DNA of 64,000 bases from Gilvimarinus sp. DA14 (GCF_024204685.1 NZ_CP100350.1:3498501-3562500); one strand, 5' to 3'. Numbered from the stretch's first letter, positions 19,154-29,183 are shown. The notes: generated by a model not told the origin, from the letters alone. Numbers and translations: made by a program.

Positions 19154-20682
19154 ATGCTCAATCTGCCGCAGATCCATCAGCCGTCAACCGATTTTTAAAA
19201 TCGGTTGTGGCTTGGTCTGCGCTATTTTTGGTGATCGTACTGTTAGCGGGTCTAGTCGACCCTAGGTACCTCGACCCGCAGCATAAACAGTTTTTGTTCC
19301 TGCTGGGGTTTATCGGTATGTGGCGTTATAGCAATGCGTTTATGCATTATTGTCGCGGCATGTATTTTCTCTACTGGAAGTATCCGCGTATGCGTAAGCA
19401 GGCTGATAAGCTCGGTGATCAGGCGCTGCCCAGCGAGATTTACATGGTGGTGACCAGCTTTCGTATCCCCTCTCACACCACTTATCGTGTGTACCGTTCA
19501 GTGTTTGAAGAGGCCGCCCGCGTAGGCGTTCCCGTCACGGTGATTGTGTCAATCGTTGAGCGGTCTGATGAAGTTCTGATTAAAGATATTCTACGTCGCC
19601 ATATCCCTGATGGAGCCCAGGTTAAGTTAGTGATCGTCAGAGCGCGCGGCACCGGTAAGCGCGATGGCCTTGCACATGCCTTTCGCGCCTTATCGCGGCA
19701 AATGCCCGCCGATGATGCGGTGGTGGGTGTAGTGGATGGAGACACTAAGCTGCTGCCGGGCTGTGTCGCTAACGCAGTAAAATTCTTTAAGCTTTTGCCC
19801 ACGGTGGGGGGTATTACAACCAACGAGTTTTGCGAGGTAGAAGGCAGTGAGCTAATCCGTCAGTGGCATGCACTAAGGTTTGCGCAGCGCCACGTAAATA
19901 TGTGCTCCATGGCGGTATCCAAGCGAGTCTTGACGATGACTGGCAGGTTGTCCTTCTTTCGCAGCAAAATCCTGATCGATCCGCTGTTTATCAGTGACGT
20001 CGAGGCCGATCACCTAGACCACTGGCGTCTGGGCCGGTTTCAGTTTCTAACCGGAGATGACAAGTCATCTTGGTTTAGCTTGATGCGTGCCGGCTGGGAT
20101 ACGTTCTACGCACCCGACAGTAACACCCTAACGGTCGAACACCCTCCCGAGAAAAACTTTTTCAAGGCGACCCGTCAATTGATGTTTCGCTGGTACGGTA
20201 ACTCGCTTCGCCAGAATATCCGCACCACAAAGTTGCTGGGCTACGAAAGATTGGGCCTGTTTACGTCCTATGTGCTGTACGACCAGCGTGTCTCTATGTG
20301 GACCTGTTTGTTAGGGCTTACCGTGTCTCTGGTTGCGTCGATTATTTATGGTGCTCAATACATCATTATCTATTTTTTATGGGTCGCAATTTCGCGCACC
20401 ATAATGACGCTCGCGTACGCTTTTTCCGGTCACAGCATTAACCCTATGTATCCCTTGGTGTTGTACTACAACCAGGTTGCCGGATCGGCGATGAAAGTCT
20501 ACGCCCTATTCAATATGAATAAGCAAAGCTGGACCCGGCAAAAAACCACCTTGGACAGTGGCTCAGGTCGTTTCGATGCGGTTCTGAATCAGGTGTCATC
20601 AAAAATTATGCTGTTTTCATCGCTGTGCATTTTCTTTGGAGCGGTGTCGGTACTTATTCATTTAACACAAAGAGCTTATTGA
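19150..20682 (+). CDS. alg8: Mannuronan synthase catalytic subunit Alg8
   Basis: Inner-membrane family 2 glycosyltransferase that polymerises GDP-mannuronate to polymannuronate. The 510-residue protein starts with GTG overlapping algA by 4 bp. Two N-terminal membrane spans (about residues 20-60) precede the cytoplasmic GT domain with VVDGDTKLLPG, DVEADHLDHWR and LTGDDKSSWF, then QLMFRWYGNSLRQN (the QxxRW-type acceptor motif). C-terminal membrane spans follow (WTCLLGLTVSLVASIIYG onward). It works with Alg44, encoded next. Confidence 0.94.
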   Translation: MNAQSAADPSAVNRFLKSVVAWSALFLVIVLLAGLVDPRYLDPQHKQFLFLLGFIGMWRYSNAFMHYCRGMYFLYWKYPRMRKQADKLGDQALPSEIYMVVTSFRIPSHTTYRVYRSVFEEAARVGVPVTVIVSIVERSDEVLIKDILRRHIPDGAQVKLVIVRARGTGKRDGLAHAFRALSRQMPADDAVVGVVDGDTKLLPGCVANAVKFFKLLPTVGGITTNEFCEVEGSELIRQWHALRFAQRHVNMCSMAVSKRVLTMTGRLSFFRSKILIDPLFISDVEADHLDHWRLGRFQFLTGDDKSSWFSLMRAGWDTFYAPDSNTLTVEHPPEKNFFKATRQLMFRWYGNSLRQNIRTTKLLGYERLGLFTSYVLYDQRVSMWTCLLGLTVSLVASIIYGAQYIIIYFLWVAISRTIMTLAYAFSGHSINPMYPLVLYYNQVAGSAMKVYALFNMNKQSWTRQKTTLDSGSGRFDAVLNQVSSKIMLFSSLCIFFGAVSVLIHLTQRAY

Positions 20683-20693
20683 GGACGTCAATT

Positions 20694-21842
20694 ATGACAA
20701 GTGTTGCTCAAGCAAATCCAGCCGTGTTGTCAGAGCCGCAAATAGTTCATGAAGCTATTGACGAGCGGCAACACGTTAGAGCGAAAATTCCAGCGAAAGT
20801 TCGCCTGCGCGGGAAAACCGGAGAAATTAATTGTGAACTGTGCGATCTCTCATTAGGCGGGGTGGGTGTTCATACTGCGGCCCCGCTAAAAGAGGGGATG
20901 CTGTTCGACGGCGAGGTGATCATCCCTCTGTCCACAGTAGACATTAAATTGGACGTGAAACTGAAAGTGGTGAAGGTTCGGTCCGATATTATTGGCTTGG
21001 CGTATATGGACTTACCCCAGGCTAAACGAGACGTTTTACGCCATATTATGTCCGCCTATTTATCTGGAGATGTAGTCGACATTGACGGCGTGCTGAACGT
21101 AATGCAGCGGGAAAATTACATCAAGCAGCGCAAAGTTAAGTCCGGTGATTCCAGAACCTGGGGCAGCCGTATTAAATCCATTTTGGGTACGCTGCTCTAT
21201 TTGGTAATGGGCCTCAGTATTCTCGCCTTTTTGGCCTACAAGGTTTATCTGTATCTATTTGAAGTTAAATCGTCCAATGCCTTTGTGGCGGCGGACACCT
21301 ATTCTCTGTATATGCCGGACAATGGGTTTATCGAGTTTCTGCTTCCCCCGGGAACTACCCAAGTGAAAAAAGGCGAGCCGATTGCCAGCATTTCCAGCCA
21401 GTTGGCCTCGAGCATTACTACGCCAGCAGATCTTGAGGCATTGGCAGGCATGAGTGAGGAGAATGTCGCTGCTATTCTCGGCCGTAGCATGATTGAAACC
21501 GTGATAAGCAGCCCATGTGACTGCGAACTTGTGTACGTCAATGGTTCAGATAATCGCTATGGCTACAAGGGTGATCAGCTGATTGATCTTTTGCCCGTCG
21601 ATAAACCTCTGTATATCAAGGCCAGCTTTCCGTCGCAAAAGTTGGCTGATCTGCGCAATGCCAAAACGGCAAAAGTTCAAGTGTATGGTGAGGAACAAAG
21701 CTACAGCGCAGAAATTATCTCGGCGAACTACCGCAAAGAAGATGATCTTCTTGAGGTAAAGCTGGCAACAGATCGGCAGCTGGCAGCCAAGGCTTACAAC
21801 GCCCCGGCTAATGTAAGCTTGTTCAAGGACGTTTCGCTCTAA
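20694..21842 (+). CDS. alg44: Alginate co-polymerase Alg44 with PilZ domain
   Basis: Cyclic-di-GMP receptor that activates Alg8. ATG 20694 has GAGG about 8 bp upstream and replaces the longer frame that begins inside alg8. The 382-residue protein has a cytoplasmic PilZ domain with R25QHVR29 and D51LSLGG, the RxxxR and DxSxxG cyclic-di-GMP ligands. A single membrane span follows (LLYLVMGLSILAFLAYKVYLYLF), then a periplasmic HlyD-like segment that probably contacts the AlgK/AlgE complex. The intact ligands indicate that polymerisation here is controlled post-translationally by cyclic-di-GMP. Confidence 0.94.
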   Translation: MTSVAQANPAVLSEPQIVHEAIDERQHVRAKIPAKVRLRGKTGEINCELCDLSLGGVGVHTAAPLKEGMLFDGEVIIPLSTVDIKLDVKLKVVKVRSDIIGLAYMDLPQAKRDVLRHIMSAYLSGDVVDIDGVLNVMQRENYIKQRKVKSGDSRTWGSRIKSILGTLLYLVMGLSILAFLAYKVYLYLFEVKSSNAFVAADTYSLYMPDNGFIEFLLPPGTTQVKKGEPIASISSQLASSITTPADLEALAGMSEENVAAILGRSMIETVISSPCDCELVYVNGSDNRYGYKGDQLIDLLPVDKPLYIKASFPSQKLADLRNAKTAKVQVYGEEQSYSAEIISANYRKEDDLLEVKLATDRQLAAKAYNAPANVSLFKDVSL

Positions 21843-21852
21843 GGAAGATATC

Positions 21853-23196
21853 GTGAAAGGGAAAGATTGCCATTTTAGGGCGATAATTGTTGGCATGGCG
21901 CTACTCGTTTGTGTGGGGCCAGTGGATGCAACGGAAAGCTTTGAGTCCATTTCGTATCGCTTGTCTCAGAATGATGATTACCTGGTGGACGAGCGCTTGC
22001 AAGAACTGGCCAAGCGAGGAGACTCGGCGGCGGCGAAACTGCTAGCCGATCGCTGGTCGGCGTCCTCCGATTACGGTTTGCTCAAGTCGGCCATTGATTT
22101 GTATATCACCGGTTTTGATCGCGGCCGTGGTGATCCGTCAGCGCTATCTGGTCTGGCTCGGCTCGGCTCGGGCACTCCGTATTTACAGCAAAACGTGCGT
22201 GAACGCTTAACTGAACTGCTTCGTTATTTGCGGGTTGACGCAACCAATGAGAATACCCGGGTCGCTCTGGATGTGTACGTGGAGTATCCGGATCTGGCGA
22301 CAGAACAGGAGTTTGAGCGTGCACTGGCTTTGTATCAGCGCTCGTGCGAGCCTCCTTGTCATACAGATACTTATATTGCCAAGCGTGCCGAATACCACGG
22401 TAACGAGAGCGAAGCTCTTTTGCTTTACCAGGTGGCGATGAAAACTGACGCCAAAGCGGTGACCGAATATCTTGAGCTGGTGGGCGAAGATGGGCGCAAA
22501 GAGCTGACGGTTTTTGCCGCGGACAACAAAACCGGTATTAATGATTTTTGTGCAGAGTGTATTGACATGATTGCGCAAGAAATTGGCCGCGGTGACGGTG
22601 AGTCCGACTCGACTGTAATGTACTGGCTGGATCAATCCATTAGTTCTGGCGCGGTGGCATCAATGGTAGTGAAGGCCGAGTATATGATGGATAGGCCCGT
22701 GACTTACAATTACGAACCGGTGCTAAGTTTGATTGACGAGGTTCGTGCAATCAGTCCGGACGATGCTGTCTATCTTGAGTCGCAAGCGCTACTGGTATAT
22801 CAGTGGCTGATTCTTAATCCGCCCAAATCCGAGCAATTGATTACCCAGCTTGAATTTTCCCGCCCCGTACAGGCCAAGTTTGCGCGCGCACAACTTTACG
22901 TAATGGGCGGTCTGGACGAGCCGGACCCGCAAAAAGCAATCAGCGTGTATGAGGATTTAATTGCCGAGAAGAAAATCAATGCGATTTACCGTATCGGCGC
23001 ACTCTACGATGGCGCGGCCGGAGTGCCAAAAGATCTGGTTAAAGCTTATGCCTATGCGGCGGTCGCCAGTGATCTGGGAAACCGACAAGCACGCTATATG
23101 GTGGCTAGGCTAACTCCCGAGTTAAGTGTTGAGCAGCAAGCTGAGGCTCTGCAGTTCCGTCAGGAAATAATGACCGAATTGGAGCGCAGCCTATGA
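21853..23196 (+). CDS. algK: Alginate export scaffold AlgK, TPR/Sel1 repeats
   Basis: Periplasmic scaffold that assembles the export complex and helps localise AlgE. The 447-residue protein starts at GTG 21853 after GGAAG. It is mostly helical repeats; Sel1-like units are visible near the C-terminus (IYRIGALYDGAAGVPKDLVKAYAYAAVASDLGN) and near residues 40-110. The N-terminal signal ends around VDATES. Pseudomonas AlgK is a lipoprotein, but here the only N-terminal candidate Cys is preceded by Val (LLVCVG), which is not a valid lipobox, so it is probably soluble or held by AlgE. The stop overlaps the algE start (ATGA). Confidence 0.88.
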   Translation: MKGKDCHFRAIIVGMALLVCVGPVDATESFESISYRLSQNDDYLVDERLQELAKRGDSAAAKLLADRWSASSDYGLLKSAIDLYITGFDRGRGDPSALSGLARLGSGTPYLQQNVRERLTELLRYLRVDATNENTRVALDVYVEYPDLATEQEFERALALYQRSCEPPCHTDTYIAKRAEYHGNESEALLLYQVAMKTDAKAVTEYLELVGEDGRKELTVFAADNKTGINDFCAECIDMIAQEIGRGDGESDSTVMYWLDQSISSGAVASMVVKAEYMMDRPVTYNYEPVLSLIDEVRAISPDDAVYLESQALLVYQWLILNPPKSEQLITQLEFSRPVQAKFARAQLYVMGGLDEPDPQKAISVYEDLIAEKKINAIYRIGALYDGAAGVPKDLVKAYAYAAVASDLGNRQARYMVARLTPELSVEQQAEALQFRQEIMTELERSL

Positions 23197-24524
23197 GAGT
23201 TTTCTTACCAATCAGTTTGTGTCTCGCGGCTGGAGCTTTTTGTTTCAACGCTGTGGCCGATTCCGATTACTCATTCGCCAACCGTTTAACCGCGCAGGCC
23301 GGCTATGGGCCCACCCTGGGTGAGATTGGCAGTGATGAGGAAGGCTTTGGCGTTGCCCGCTACGCACCGTCGTTGCTTTGGTGGGGTGGGGAGGATGCCT
23401 GGCCCAAGTGGGAAGTGTATACGCGTCTTTGGTTTAGCTACAGCAGTAACGGCGCCTCATCTCCCGTGTTTGAGGACGATCAGGATCTTCAGGAAGGTGA
23501 AAGTGCTGAGTGGCGAGACTTTTATCTGAAAGTCAATCGCTTATTCGGCAGCCCTGGTGTGGATCTGACCATTGGCAGGCAACGATACTCCAGCGAATTA
23601 GGCGTCTGGTGGGACAATAACCTAGAGTCCCTAAAGCTTGAGTGGCGTCAGGCTCATTCGGATGGCTTTATTGCCTTTGGTTCTCGGCTGGCGACTTATA
23701 ACTCCGCCATCGATGAGCTGCCAGAAAGTGAGGAGGAAATTCTTTACGGTTTTGGGCAATGGCGCTACAGCTGGCGCAACAAGCACTATGCCGGTATCCG
23801 CTTAATGCTGGAGGCTGATCAGTCGGAGGCTTACCAAGCTGAAGATCCTTACGATGTCGATGCGACCCGTTACGGACTTTTCTTTCAGGCCAAAGATTTG
23901 GATGGGTGGTTTAGTGATTATTACATCGACCTGATCGGTATTGAAGGTGACCTTGTAGAGTACGCGCAGGATCAAAAGGCGCAGCGTGATTTTTCAGGCT
24001 GGCTTGCCGCCGCCGAGTTTGGCAAACGCTTCTACGATACCGCATGGCGCCCGCGGTTTGCGCTTCGAGCTACCGTAAGTGACGAGGCCCAGGATCGTTT
24101 TGACGGTTATTACCTCAACAGTATGGAGTCTGACCGCATAAATATTGAGAGTCAGTTTCGTTCGGCCGCATCCGGCTCTCTGGTCGAGCTGACCATGTCT
24201 AACCTGCTGATGTATGGGGTGAAAATGGAGCTTCAGCCGCGTGCGAGGCAGTCGCTTGATGTGCTTATTACCCAGATTAGCTGTCGCAGTGCAACCGGTG
24301 TAATGCCTATTGAGAGAACGCGCGCGACTGACTCCTGCGCCGAGGATAACGTCGGTCAAACCTACGATCTGAACTATGTATGGGATATGTATCCCACACG
24401 TGCAGGCAGTCGAAAAGTCGATTGGCGCATTATGGTAAACCTCAGCTATTTCGCAGCTGGATCGGCTCTGACCCCGAAGGACTCGGAGTATCAGGCTCTT
24501 ATCAGTACAGAAATTAATTTTTAG
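23193..24524 (+). CDS. algE: Alginate export porin AlgE
   Basis: Outer-membrane beta-barrel through which alginate leaves the cell. The 443-residue protein has a signal peptide cleaved near NAVA-DSDYS, then alternating aromatic/charged beta-strand sequence typical of the 18-strand AlgE barrel, with LTIGRQRYSSELGVWWDNNLESLKLEW matching the family signature, and a terminal strand ending ALISTEINF. It overlaps algK by 4 bp, as expected for proteins that form one complex. Confidence 0.92.
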   Translation: MRVFLPISLCLAAGAFCFNAVADSDYSFANRLTAQAGYGPTLGEIGSDEEGFGVARYAPSLLWWGGEDAWPKWEVYTRLWFSYSSNGASSPVFEDDQDLQEGESAEWRDFYLKVNRLFGSPGVDLTIGRQRYSSELGVWWDNNLESLKLEWRQAHSDGFIAFGSRLATYNSAIDELPESEEEILYGFGQWRYSWRNKHYAGIRLMLEADQSEAYQAEDPYDVDATRYGLFFQAKDLDGWFSDYYIDLIGIEGDLVEYAQDQKAQRDFSGWLAAAEFGKRFYDTAWRPRFALRATVSDEAQDRFDGYYLNSMESDRINIESQFRSAASGSLVELTMSNLLMYGVKMELQPRARQSLDVLITQISCRSATGVMPIERTRATDSCAEDNVGQTYDLNYVWDMYPTRAGSRKVDWRIMVNLSYFAAGSALTPKDSEYQALISTEINF

Positions 24525-24538
24525 GGAAGGGTAAAGAC

Positions 24539-25960
24539 ATGATATTTACTTCTAACGTATTTTTGTTTTTGTTCTTGCCGGTTTACTTGGCTATTTATTA
24601 CATGGCCAAGCCACACTGGCGCTCTAGCGTCATCGTTATTGGCAGCTACTTGTTTTATGCGTGGTGGCGTCCGGATTTTTTGTTTCTGTTTGTGGCGGTA
24701 ACTTACTGGAACTATTGGTTTGGCCAGAGAATCAGTGCGTGCCGCGCCGACAACATGAAAAAAGCATTCCACTATTTGTGCGTAGGTGTGTTGGGTAATC
24801 TCGCCGCTCTGGCGTATTTTAAGTACGCCAACTTCGGTGCAGAGGTTATTTCCGGAGCGCTCGAGAGCATGGGGCTCAATACCTTTACCATGGAGCATAT
24901 CATTCTGCCTCTGGGTATCTCATTCTATATCTTTCAGGCAATCAGCTACATTGTTGATATATACCGCAAGGAAGCAGAACCCGCCAATAACTTTATCGAT
25001 TTTGCGGCCTTCGTCGCACTTTTTCCGCAGCTGATTGCGGGGCCTATTCTGCATTATCGCGAAGTGGATAAGCAGCTTAAAAAACGCACCCACTCCTGGG
25101 ATTTGTTCTCTTTAGGTGTGTGCCGCTTTATGCTTGGCTTTATCAAAAAGGTGCTTATTGCCGACTCTCTAGCCCCCCTTACCAACCAGTTTTTGCAAAA
25201 CCCAGACCTGCAGATGACCGACGCATGGTTTGGTGCTGCCATTTCGCTAATACAGCTGTACTTCGACTTCTCTGGCTACAGCGATATGGCAATAGGCCTG
25301 GGGATGATGATGGGCTTTAAGTTTTCTGAAAACTTTAATCAGCCGTTTTTGGCGAAAAGCCTATCCGAGTTTTGGCGACGCTGGCACTTAACCTTAGCCA
25401 ACTTCTTGATGCACTATGTTTATCGCCCTCTAGTGAGAACGGTGAAGCTATCCCCCGATGTGGCCCTGTTTTGTACCATGATGCTTTCGGGCATTTGGCA
25501 CGGCGCTGATTTTGCCTTTATCTTTTTCGGTTTGTCGTTTGCAGTTTTGATGGTTGCGGAACGCAGGTTCAACCTGGTTACCTCTCCGACCTCGCCTTAT
25601 AACGTGGTAAAGAACATCGTTACTGTGATGCTGTTGATTATGATCATGCCGTTTTTTACCACCGGTAGTTTGCAGCACTCGCTCGATGTTTACACCGCCA
25701 TGCTGGGCTTCCAGGGCCTGGGTAGCCTGACTCCCTACTTTATCGGTACCTCCAAGATGACAATGGCGTTTGTCGTGGTGGCACTTATCTGGCTATTTTT
25801 GGCCGGGCGGCAAAACGTCAAGTATGCCGCCACCAAGGGCCGGTATGTTATGGAAAACGTAACTGGGGCTCAGGCGGTATTGCTGTGGTTGGGGTTCGCC
25901 CTGGCTGTCACCAAGCTGTCTGCTAGTTCATTTTCTCCATTTTTGTACTTTCAGTTTTAG
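24539..25960 (+). CDS. algI: Alginate O-acetyltransferase AlgI (MBOAT)
   Basis: Multi-span membrane protein that passes acetyl groups across the inner membrane for alginate O-acetylation. The 473-residue protein has about ten hydrophobic segments and the MBOAT core: PQLIAGPILHYREV, QLYFDFSGYSDMAIGLGMMMGF, NFNQPFLAKSLSEFWRRWHLTLANFL, and MLSGIWHGADFAFIFFG with the invariant His. It follows algE by 14 bp and opens the acetylation block algI-algJ-algF-algX. Confidence 0.95.
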   Translation: MIFTSNVFLFLFLPVYLAIYYMAKPHWRSSVIVIGSYLFYAWWRPDFLFLFVAVTYWNYWFGQRISACRADNMKKAFHYLCVGVLGNLAALAYFKYANFGAEVISGALESMGLNTFTMEHIILPLGISFYIFQAISYIVDIYRKEAEPANNFIDFAAFVALFPQLIAGPILHYREVDKQLKKRTHSWDLFSLGVCRFMLGFIKKVLIADSLAPLTNQFLQNPDLQMTDAWFGAAISLIQLYFDFSGYSDMAIGLGMMMGFKFSENFNQPFLAKSLSEFWRRWHLTLANFLMHYVYRPLVRTVKLSPDVALFCTMMLSGIWHGADFAFIFFGLSFAVLMVAERRFNLVTSPTSPYNVVKNIVTVMLLIMIMPFFTTGSLQHSLDVYTAMLGFQGLGSLTPYFIGTSKMTMAFVVVALIWLFLAGRQNVKYAATKGRYVMENVTGAQAVLLWLGFALAVTKLSASSFSPFLYFQF

Positions 25961-25969
25961 GAGGAAACT

Positions 25970-27076
25970 ATGTATCCGGTAATGAAAAGTGCCAGTCGCT
26001 GGAACGGGTATATATTCTGTGGGGTTTTGGTGCTGATGATGGTGTATTCGATCCCGAAGTTGCTTAGCTTTTCCAAGGATGAGCAAGAGCCCCTAAGCCT
26101 ATTTCTCAGTGGTGACTTATCGAGAAAATTCGAAGGGACATTTGATCAGCAGTTCCCCGTTCGAGATGCTTCTATCTCTTTCTGGGCGGGCCTTAAGTAC
26201 CTAGCGTTCGGTGAGGGTGAGTCGGGGGTTCTGATAGGTCGAGAGGGCTGGCTCTTTTCTAATGAAGAGCTTCTTTTGCCCAATCGAACCGAAGATGTGG
26301 TCGCCGACCATGTGGCGAAAGTGTCCGAGTATATTGACGCGCTGCAGGCAAAAGGAAAAAAGGTGATTGTAGTACCGGTACCAATGAAAGTTACGGTGTA
26401 CCCGGAATACTATGCATCTGAGCTTTCACCCGAGTACTACTCCGTGAATGAAAACTTTTTACGGGGTTTGAACCGCGAAGGCATACCCCACGTCAACTTG
26501 TACTCAGAGTACATAAACCACAAGTCGGTGGACGATAAACTGCTATACCTTAAAACCGATACACACTGGTCCGCCCATGGTGCCAAAATAGCCGCTCAGG
26601 TTGTGGCGCAGCAATACCCAGAGTTGGTTATGTCGCGTGAGTACCGTACCCAAAATGGCGGCAGAGATCAGTATCAAGGTGATCTGACCAACTTTCTTTT
26701 GGCTCCAGGCCCTCTGCTGGGAGACTTGAAAGCACCAGAAACCATTGATGTCTACGAAACCTCGGCGGTGATAGACGAGAGCAGTGCGAGCGCTCTGTTT
26801 GGCGAAACTTCCGACAGTCTCGATCTGGTGGGAACCAGCTATAGCGATATTGAACAGTGGAACTTTCGCGGTTTTCTGCAGCAGGATCTTGCGCGCAACG
26901 TTGACTCCTATTCGCTAAAAGAAAAGGGCCCATATGCGGCTATGGATGAGTATTTGGCCAGTGGCGTAGATCAATCAACCTCGGAGGTTGTGATTTGGGA
27001 ACTGCCCATGCGGGTGCTGCTAAAAACCGACCACCGCAAAGCTACCTGGCAACAAACTCTGCAATCACAATTTTAA
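25970..27076 (+). CDS. algJ: Alginate O-acetyltransferase AlgJ
   Basis: Periplasmic SGNH-like acetylesterase/transferase anchored by an N-terminal membrane span (about residues 13-33). The 368-residue protein carries the Asp-His pair in KTDTHWSAHG (about residues 196-204) and the nucleophile loop VGTSYSD (Ser near residue 290). Both are AlgJ/AlgX hallmarks. GREGWLF and PVPMKVTVYPEY are also typical. It probably relays acetyl groups from AlgI to AlgX. Confidence 0.93.
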   Translation: MYPVMKSASRWNGYIFCGVLVLMMVYSIPKLLSFSKDEQEPLSLFLSGDLSRKFEGTFDQQFPVRDASISFWAGLKYLAFGEGESGVLIGREGWLFSNEELLLPNRTEDVVADHVAKVSEYIDALQAKGKKVIVVPVPMKVTVYPEYYASELSPEYYSVNENFLRGLNREGIPHVNLYSEYINHKSVDDKLLYLKTDTHWSAHGAKIAAQVVAQQYPELVMSREYRTQNGGRDQYQGDLTNFLLAPGPLLGDLKAPETIDVYETSAVIDESSASALFGETSDSLDLVGTSYSDIEQWNFRGFLQQDLARNVDSYSLKEKGPYAAMDEYLASGVDQSTSEVVIWELPMRVLLKTDHRKATWQQTLQSQF

Positions 27077-27091
27077 CAAGGAATGAAAAGT

Positions 27092-27733
27092 ATGAATATT
27101 GCCATGATTCGAAGCCTGTTTTTAATCACCCTGATAGGCTGGGTCAATGTTTGCGCGGCGGATGAAAACGCGGCCTTATACGACGCCGCGGTACCCGAAG
27201 ATGCTTCCTTTATCCGTGTGGTTAATACCTCCGACGCAACCGTAACCGTTTCTGTAAACGGTATGAGCCAGGTGGTAGCTGCCAGACAGATGGGAAGTTA
27301 CTTTATCCTCAGTGAGGGTGATTACAGTGTCGATGTCGCCGGTATGGTTGCTAATGTAAGTCTGGCAACAAAACAGGCAAGAACCTTTGTCTACGACGGT
27401 GAGGCTTTGAATATCCTTACAGATAAATTACCCGACACCGTGAAAAAAGCGCAAATAATGTTTTACAACTTTACGGGTGAGTCGCTCTCTTTGAAGACAG
27501 ACGACGGAAAATTTCCGGTGGTTGAAAATGTTGCGCCTGGCAATGTAGGTTTTCGCGAAGTTAACGAAGTGAAAATGCCTTTTAAGGCATTTAATGGTGA
27601 ATCTCCTGTGCAGAGCTTTGAGGCCCTTTTACTGCGCAAGGGGCAGACCTACAGCTATGTATTGATGCAAACCGGTGAGGGCAGTCTGTATTCGCAAGCG
27701 GGTGCCAATACCGTGTATATGCCGCAAGAGTAG
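27092..27733 (+). CDS. algF: Alginate O-acetylation protein AlgF
   Basis: Periplasmic adaptor needed for alginate acetylation. ATG 27092 is preferred because AAGGA (27078-27082) is 9 bp upstream; an earlier ATG at 27083 is directly adjacent to that site. The 213-residue protein has a signal peptide ending at VCAADENAALYDA, then two beta-rich halves beginning SFIRVVNTSDATVTVSVNG and KAQIMFYNFTGESLSLKTD, which look like an internal repeat. Confidence 0.9.
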   Translation: MNIAMIRSLFLITLIGWVNVCAADENAALYDAAVPEDASFIRVVNTSDATVTVSVNGMSQVVAARQMGSYFILSEGDYSVDVAGMVANVSLATKQARTFVYDGEALNILTDKLPDTVKKAQIMFYNFTGESLSLKTDDGKFPVVENVAPGNVGFREVNEVKMPFKAFNGESPVQSFEALLLRKGQTYSYVLMQTGEGSLYSQAGANTVYMPQE

Positions 27734-27754
27734 AGCTGATCGAGGGCTTAATTG

Positions 27755-29173
27755 ATGATGACCGGACTGACAAGCAGGCTGTTGAAAAAAACCTTGCCTG
27801 CTAGGGTTGTAACCCGATGCTGCTGCCTTGTGGCGCTGCTTACGTTGGGCTACAAGGCCTCGGGTGAAACCCTGATGTGTCCCGAGCTGACGCTAGAGGA
27901 AACTTACGCCGAAGGCTCTATGAAAGCCATGCGAAAAATAGTCGCTGGTCGCGATAATTGGCTCTTTCGATCTGAGTTTGATTTAACCAATCAGTTCGGT
28001 ATGCCGCCTGAATATTTTCCGCAGCTCACCAGGTTGGTAGAAGCTTTAAAGCAGCAGGGCACTACCCTGGTTTTTGCGGTTCAGCCTACGCGAGGGCTTC
28101 TACATCGCGACAAGGTAGACCCAAATAACTCAGCGGGTTTTGATTACACCGATGCCAGACAAAATCTACAGGCCTATATGCAACAACTGAGTGCTGCCGG
28201 CGCCGTTGTGCCCAATACTCTTACGTTGTTAGACGAGCCCGCCAACGAAGACTATTTTTTCCGCCGGGATCACCACTGGACCCCGGATGGCGCTCGACGC
28301 ACAGCGAGAATCGTGGCCGATGGCATTCGCGAACTGGCGGTCTACGGTGATCTGGAAAAGAAAGAGTTTGTCACCGAAAACGGTCTGTTTATTCCCAAAG
28401 ATGGCACCATGAACTCGGCGCTCAAATACGTCTGCGGTAACAATTACGGTACTCAATACGTACAGGGTTATCAAACCATTGCCGCTGACTCATCTGATGC
28501 GGCGGCTCTGTTTGGCGATCAAGCGGAGCCCGAGGTGGTGTTAGTGGGTACCAGCAATTCTGCTATTCGGGACGACGAGCGAAAAAACTACAACTTTCAG
28601 GGTTTTTTGCAGGATTACCTAAAAGTCGATATTCGCAATTACGCGCTGCAGGGCTCAGGCCAGGACGGCTCTCTGGTGCAATACTTACAGTCCGATGATT
28701 ATGATCCGAAAAATCCACCTAAAATAATTATTTGGGAGCTGCCCGCAAACTATGCGCTGGACGACCCGCTGATGTATCGTCAGCTTATGCCGGCTATTTC
28801 CGGGGCGTGTCCTGCGCACAAGACTTTGCTTTCATCCCAAACGAGCCAGCCAAGCTTGAAAGATTCTGAGCGTTACCAGGTGTTGGCCAATGCAGCCGAT
28901 TCTCTGATTGATATCGCCGGTCGTGAGGGCTACTTACAGCTAGAGATTTCCGATGCCTCGTTGAAAGAGTTTTATGTCATTACCTATTACGATAATGGTG
29001 ATCGGGACAAGGTGTGGTTCCGGAGACCGGCCATTGTCGATGGCGGCACCTATTACCTCGAACTGTCAAAGAGCCCAGAGTTTCACGGTGCCAATTTGTT
29101 GAGTGTCTTCATTGAGCCGACACAGATAATCGACTCGCCAGTTGAGTTCGACGTGAAGCTTTGCGGCGGCTAG
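27755..29173 (+). CDS. algX: Alginate O-acetyltransferase AlgX
   Basis: Periplasmic enzyme that places acetyl groups on mannuronate. ATG 27755 has GAGG 9 bp upstream. After the signal peptide, the 472-residue protein has an SGNH-like domain with GRDNWLF, RRDHHWTPDGA (Asp-His pair near residues 172-174) and VGTSNSAI (Ser near 268), close in position to D174/H176/S269 of Pseudomonas AlgX as I recall. The C-terminal 120 residues are beta-rich and fit the carbohydrate-binding domain. The DHH form replaces the more usual DTH. It resembles AlgJ; gene order and the C-terminal domain separate them. Confidence 0.92.
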   Translation: MMTGLTSRLLKKTLPARVVTRCCCLVALLTLGYKASGETLMCPELTLEETYAEGSMKAMRKIVAGRDNWLFRSEFDLTNQFGMPPEYFPQLTRLVEALKQQGTTLVFAVQPTRGLLHRDKVDPNNSAGFDYTDARQNLQAYMQQLSAAGAVVPNTLTLLDEPANEDYFFRRDHHWTPDGARRTARIVADGIRELAVYGDLEKKEFVTENGLFIPKDGTMNSALKYVCGNNYGTQYVQGYQTIAADSSDAAALFGDQAEPEVVLVGTSNSAIRDDERKNYNFQGFLQDYLKVDIRNYALQGSGQDGSLVQYLQSDDYDPKNPPKIIIWELPANYALDDPLMYRQLMPAISGACPAHKTLLSSQTSQPSLKDSERYQVLANAADSLIDIAGREGYLQLEISDASLKEFYVITYYDNGDRDKVWFRRPAIVDGGTYYLELSKSPEFHGANLLSVFIEPTQIIDSPVEFDVKLCGG

Positions 29174-29183
29174 AAGGAGTGTT

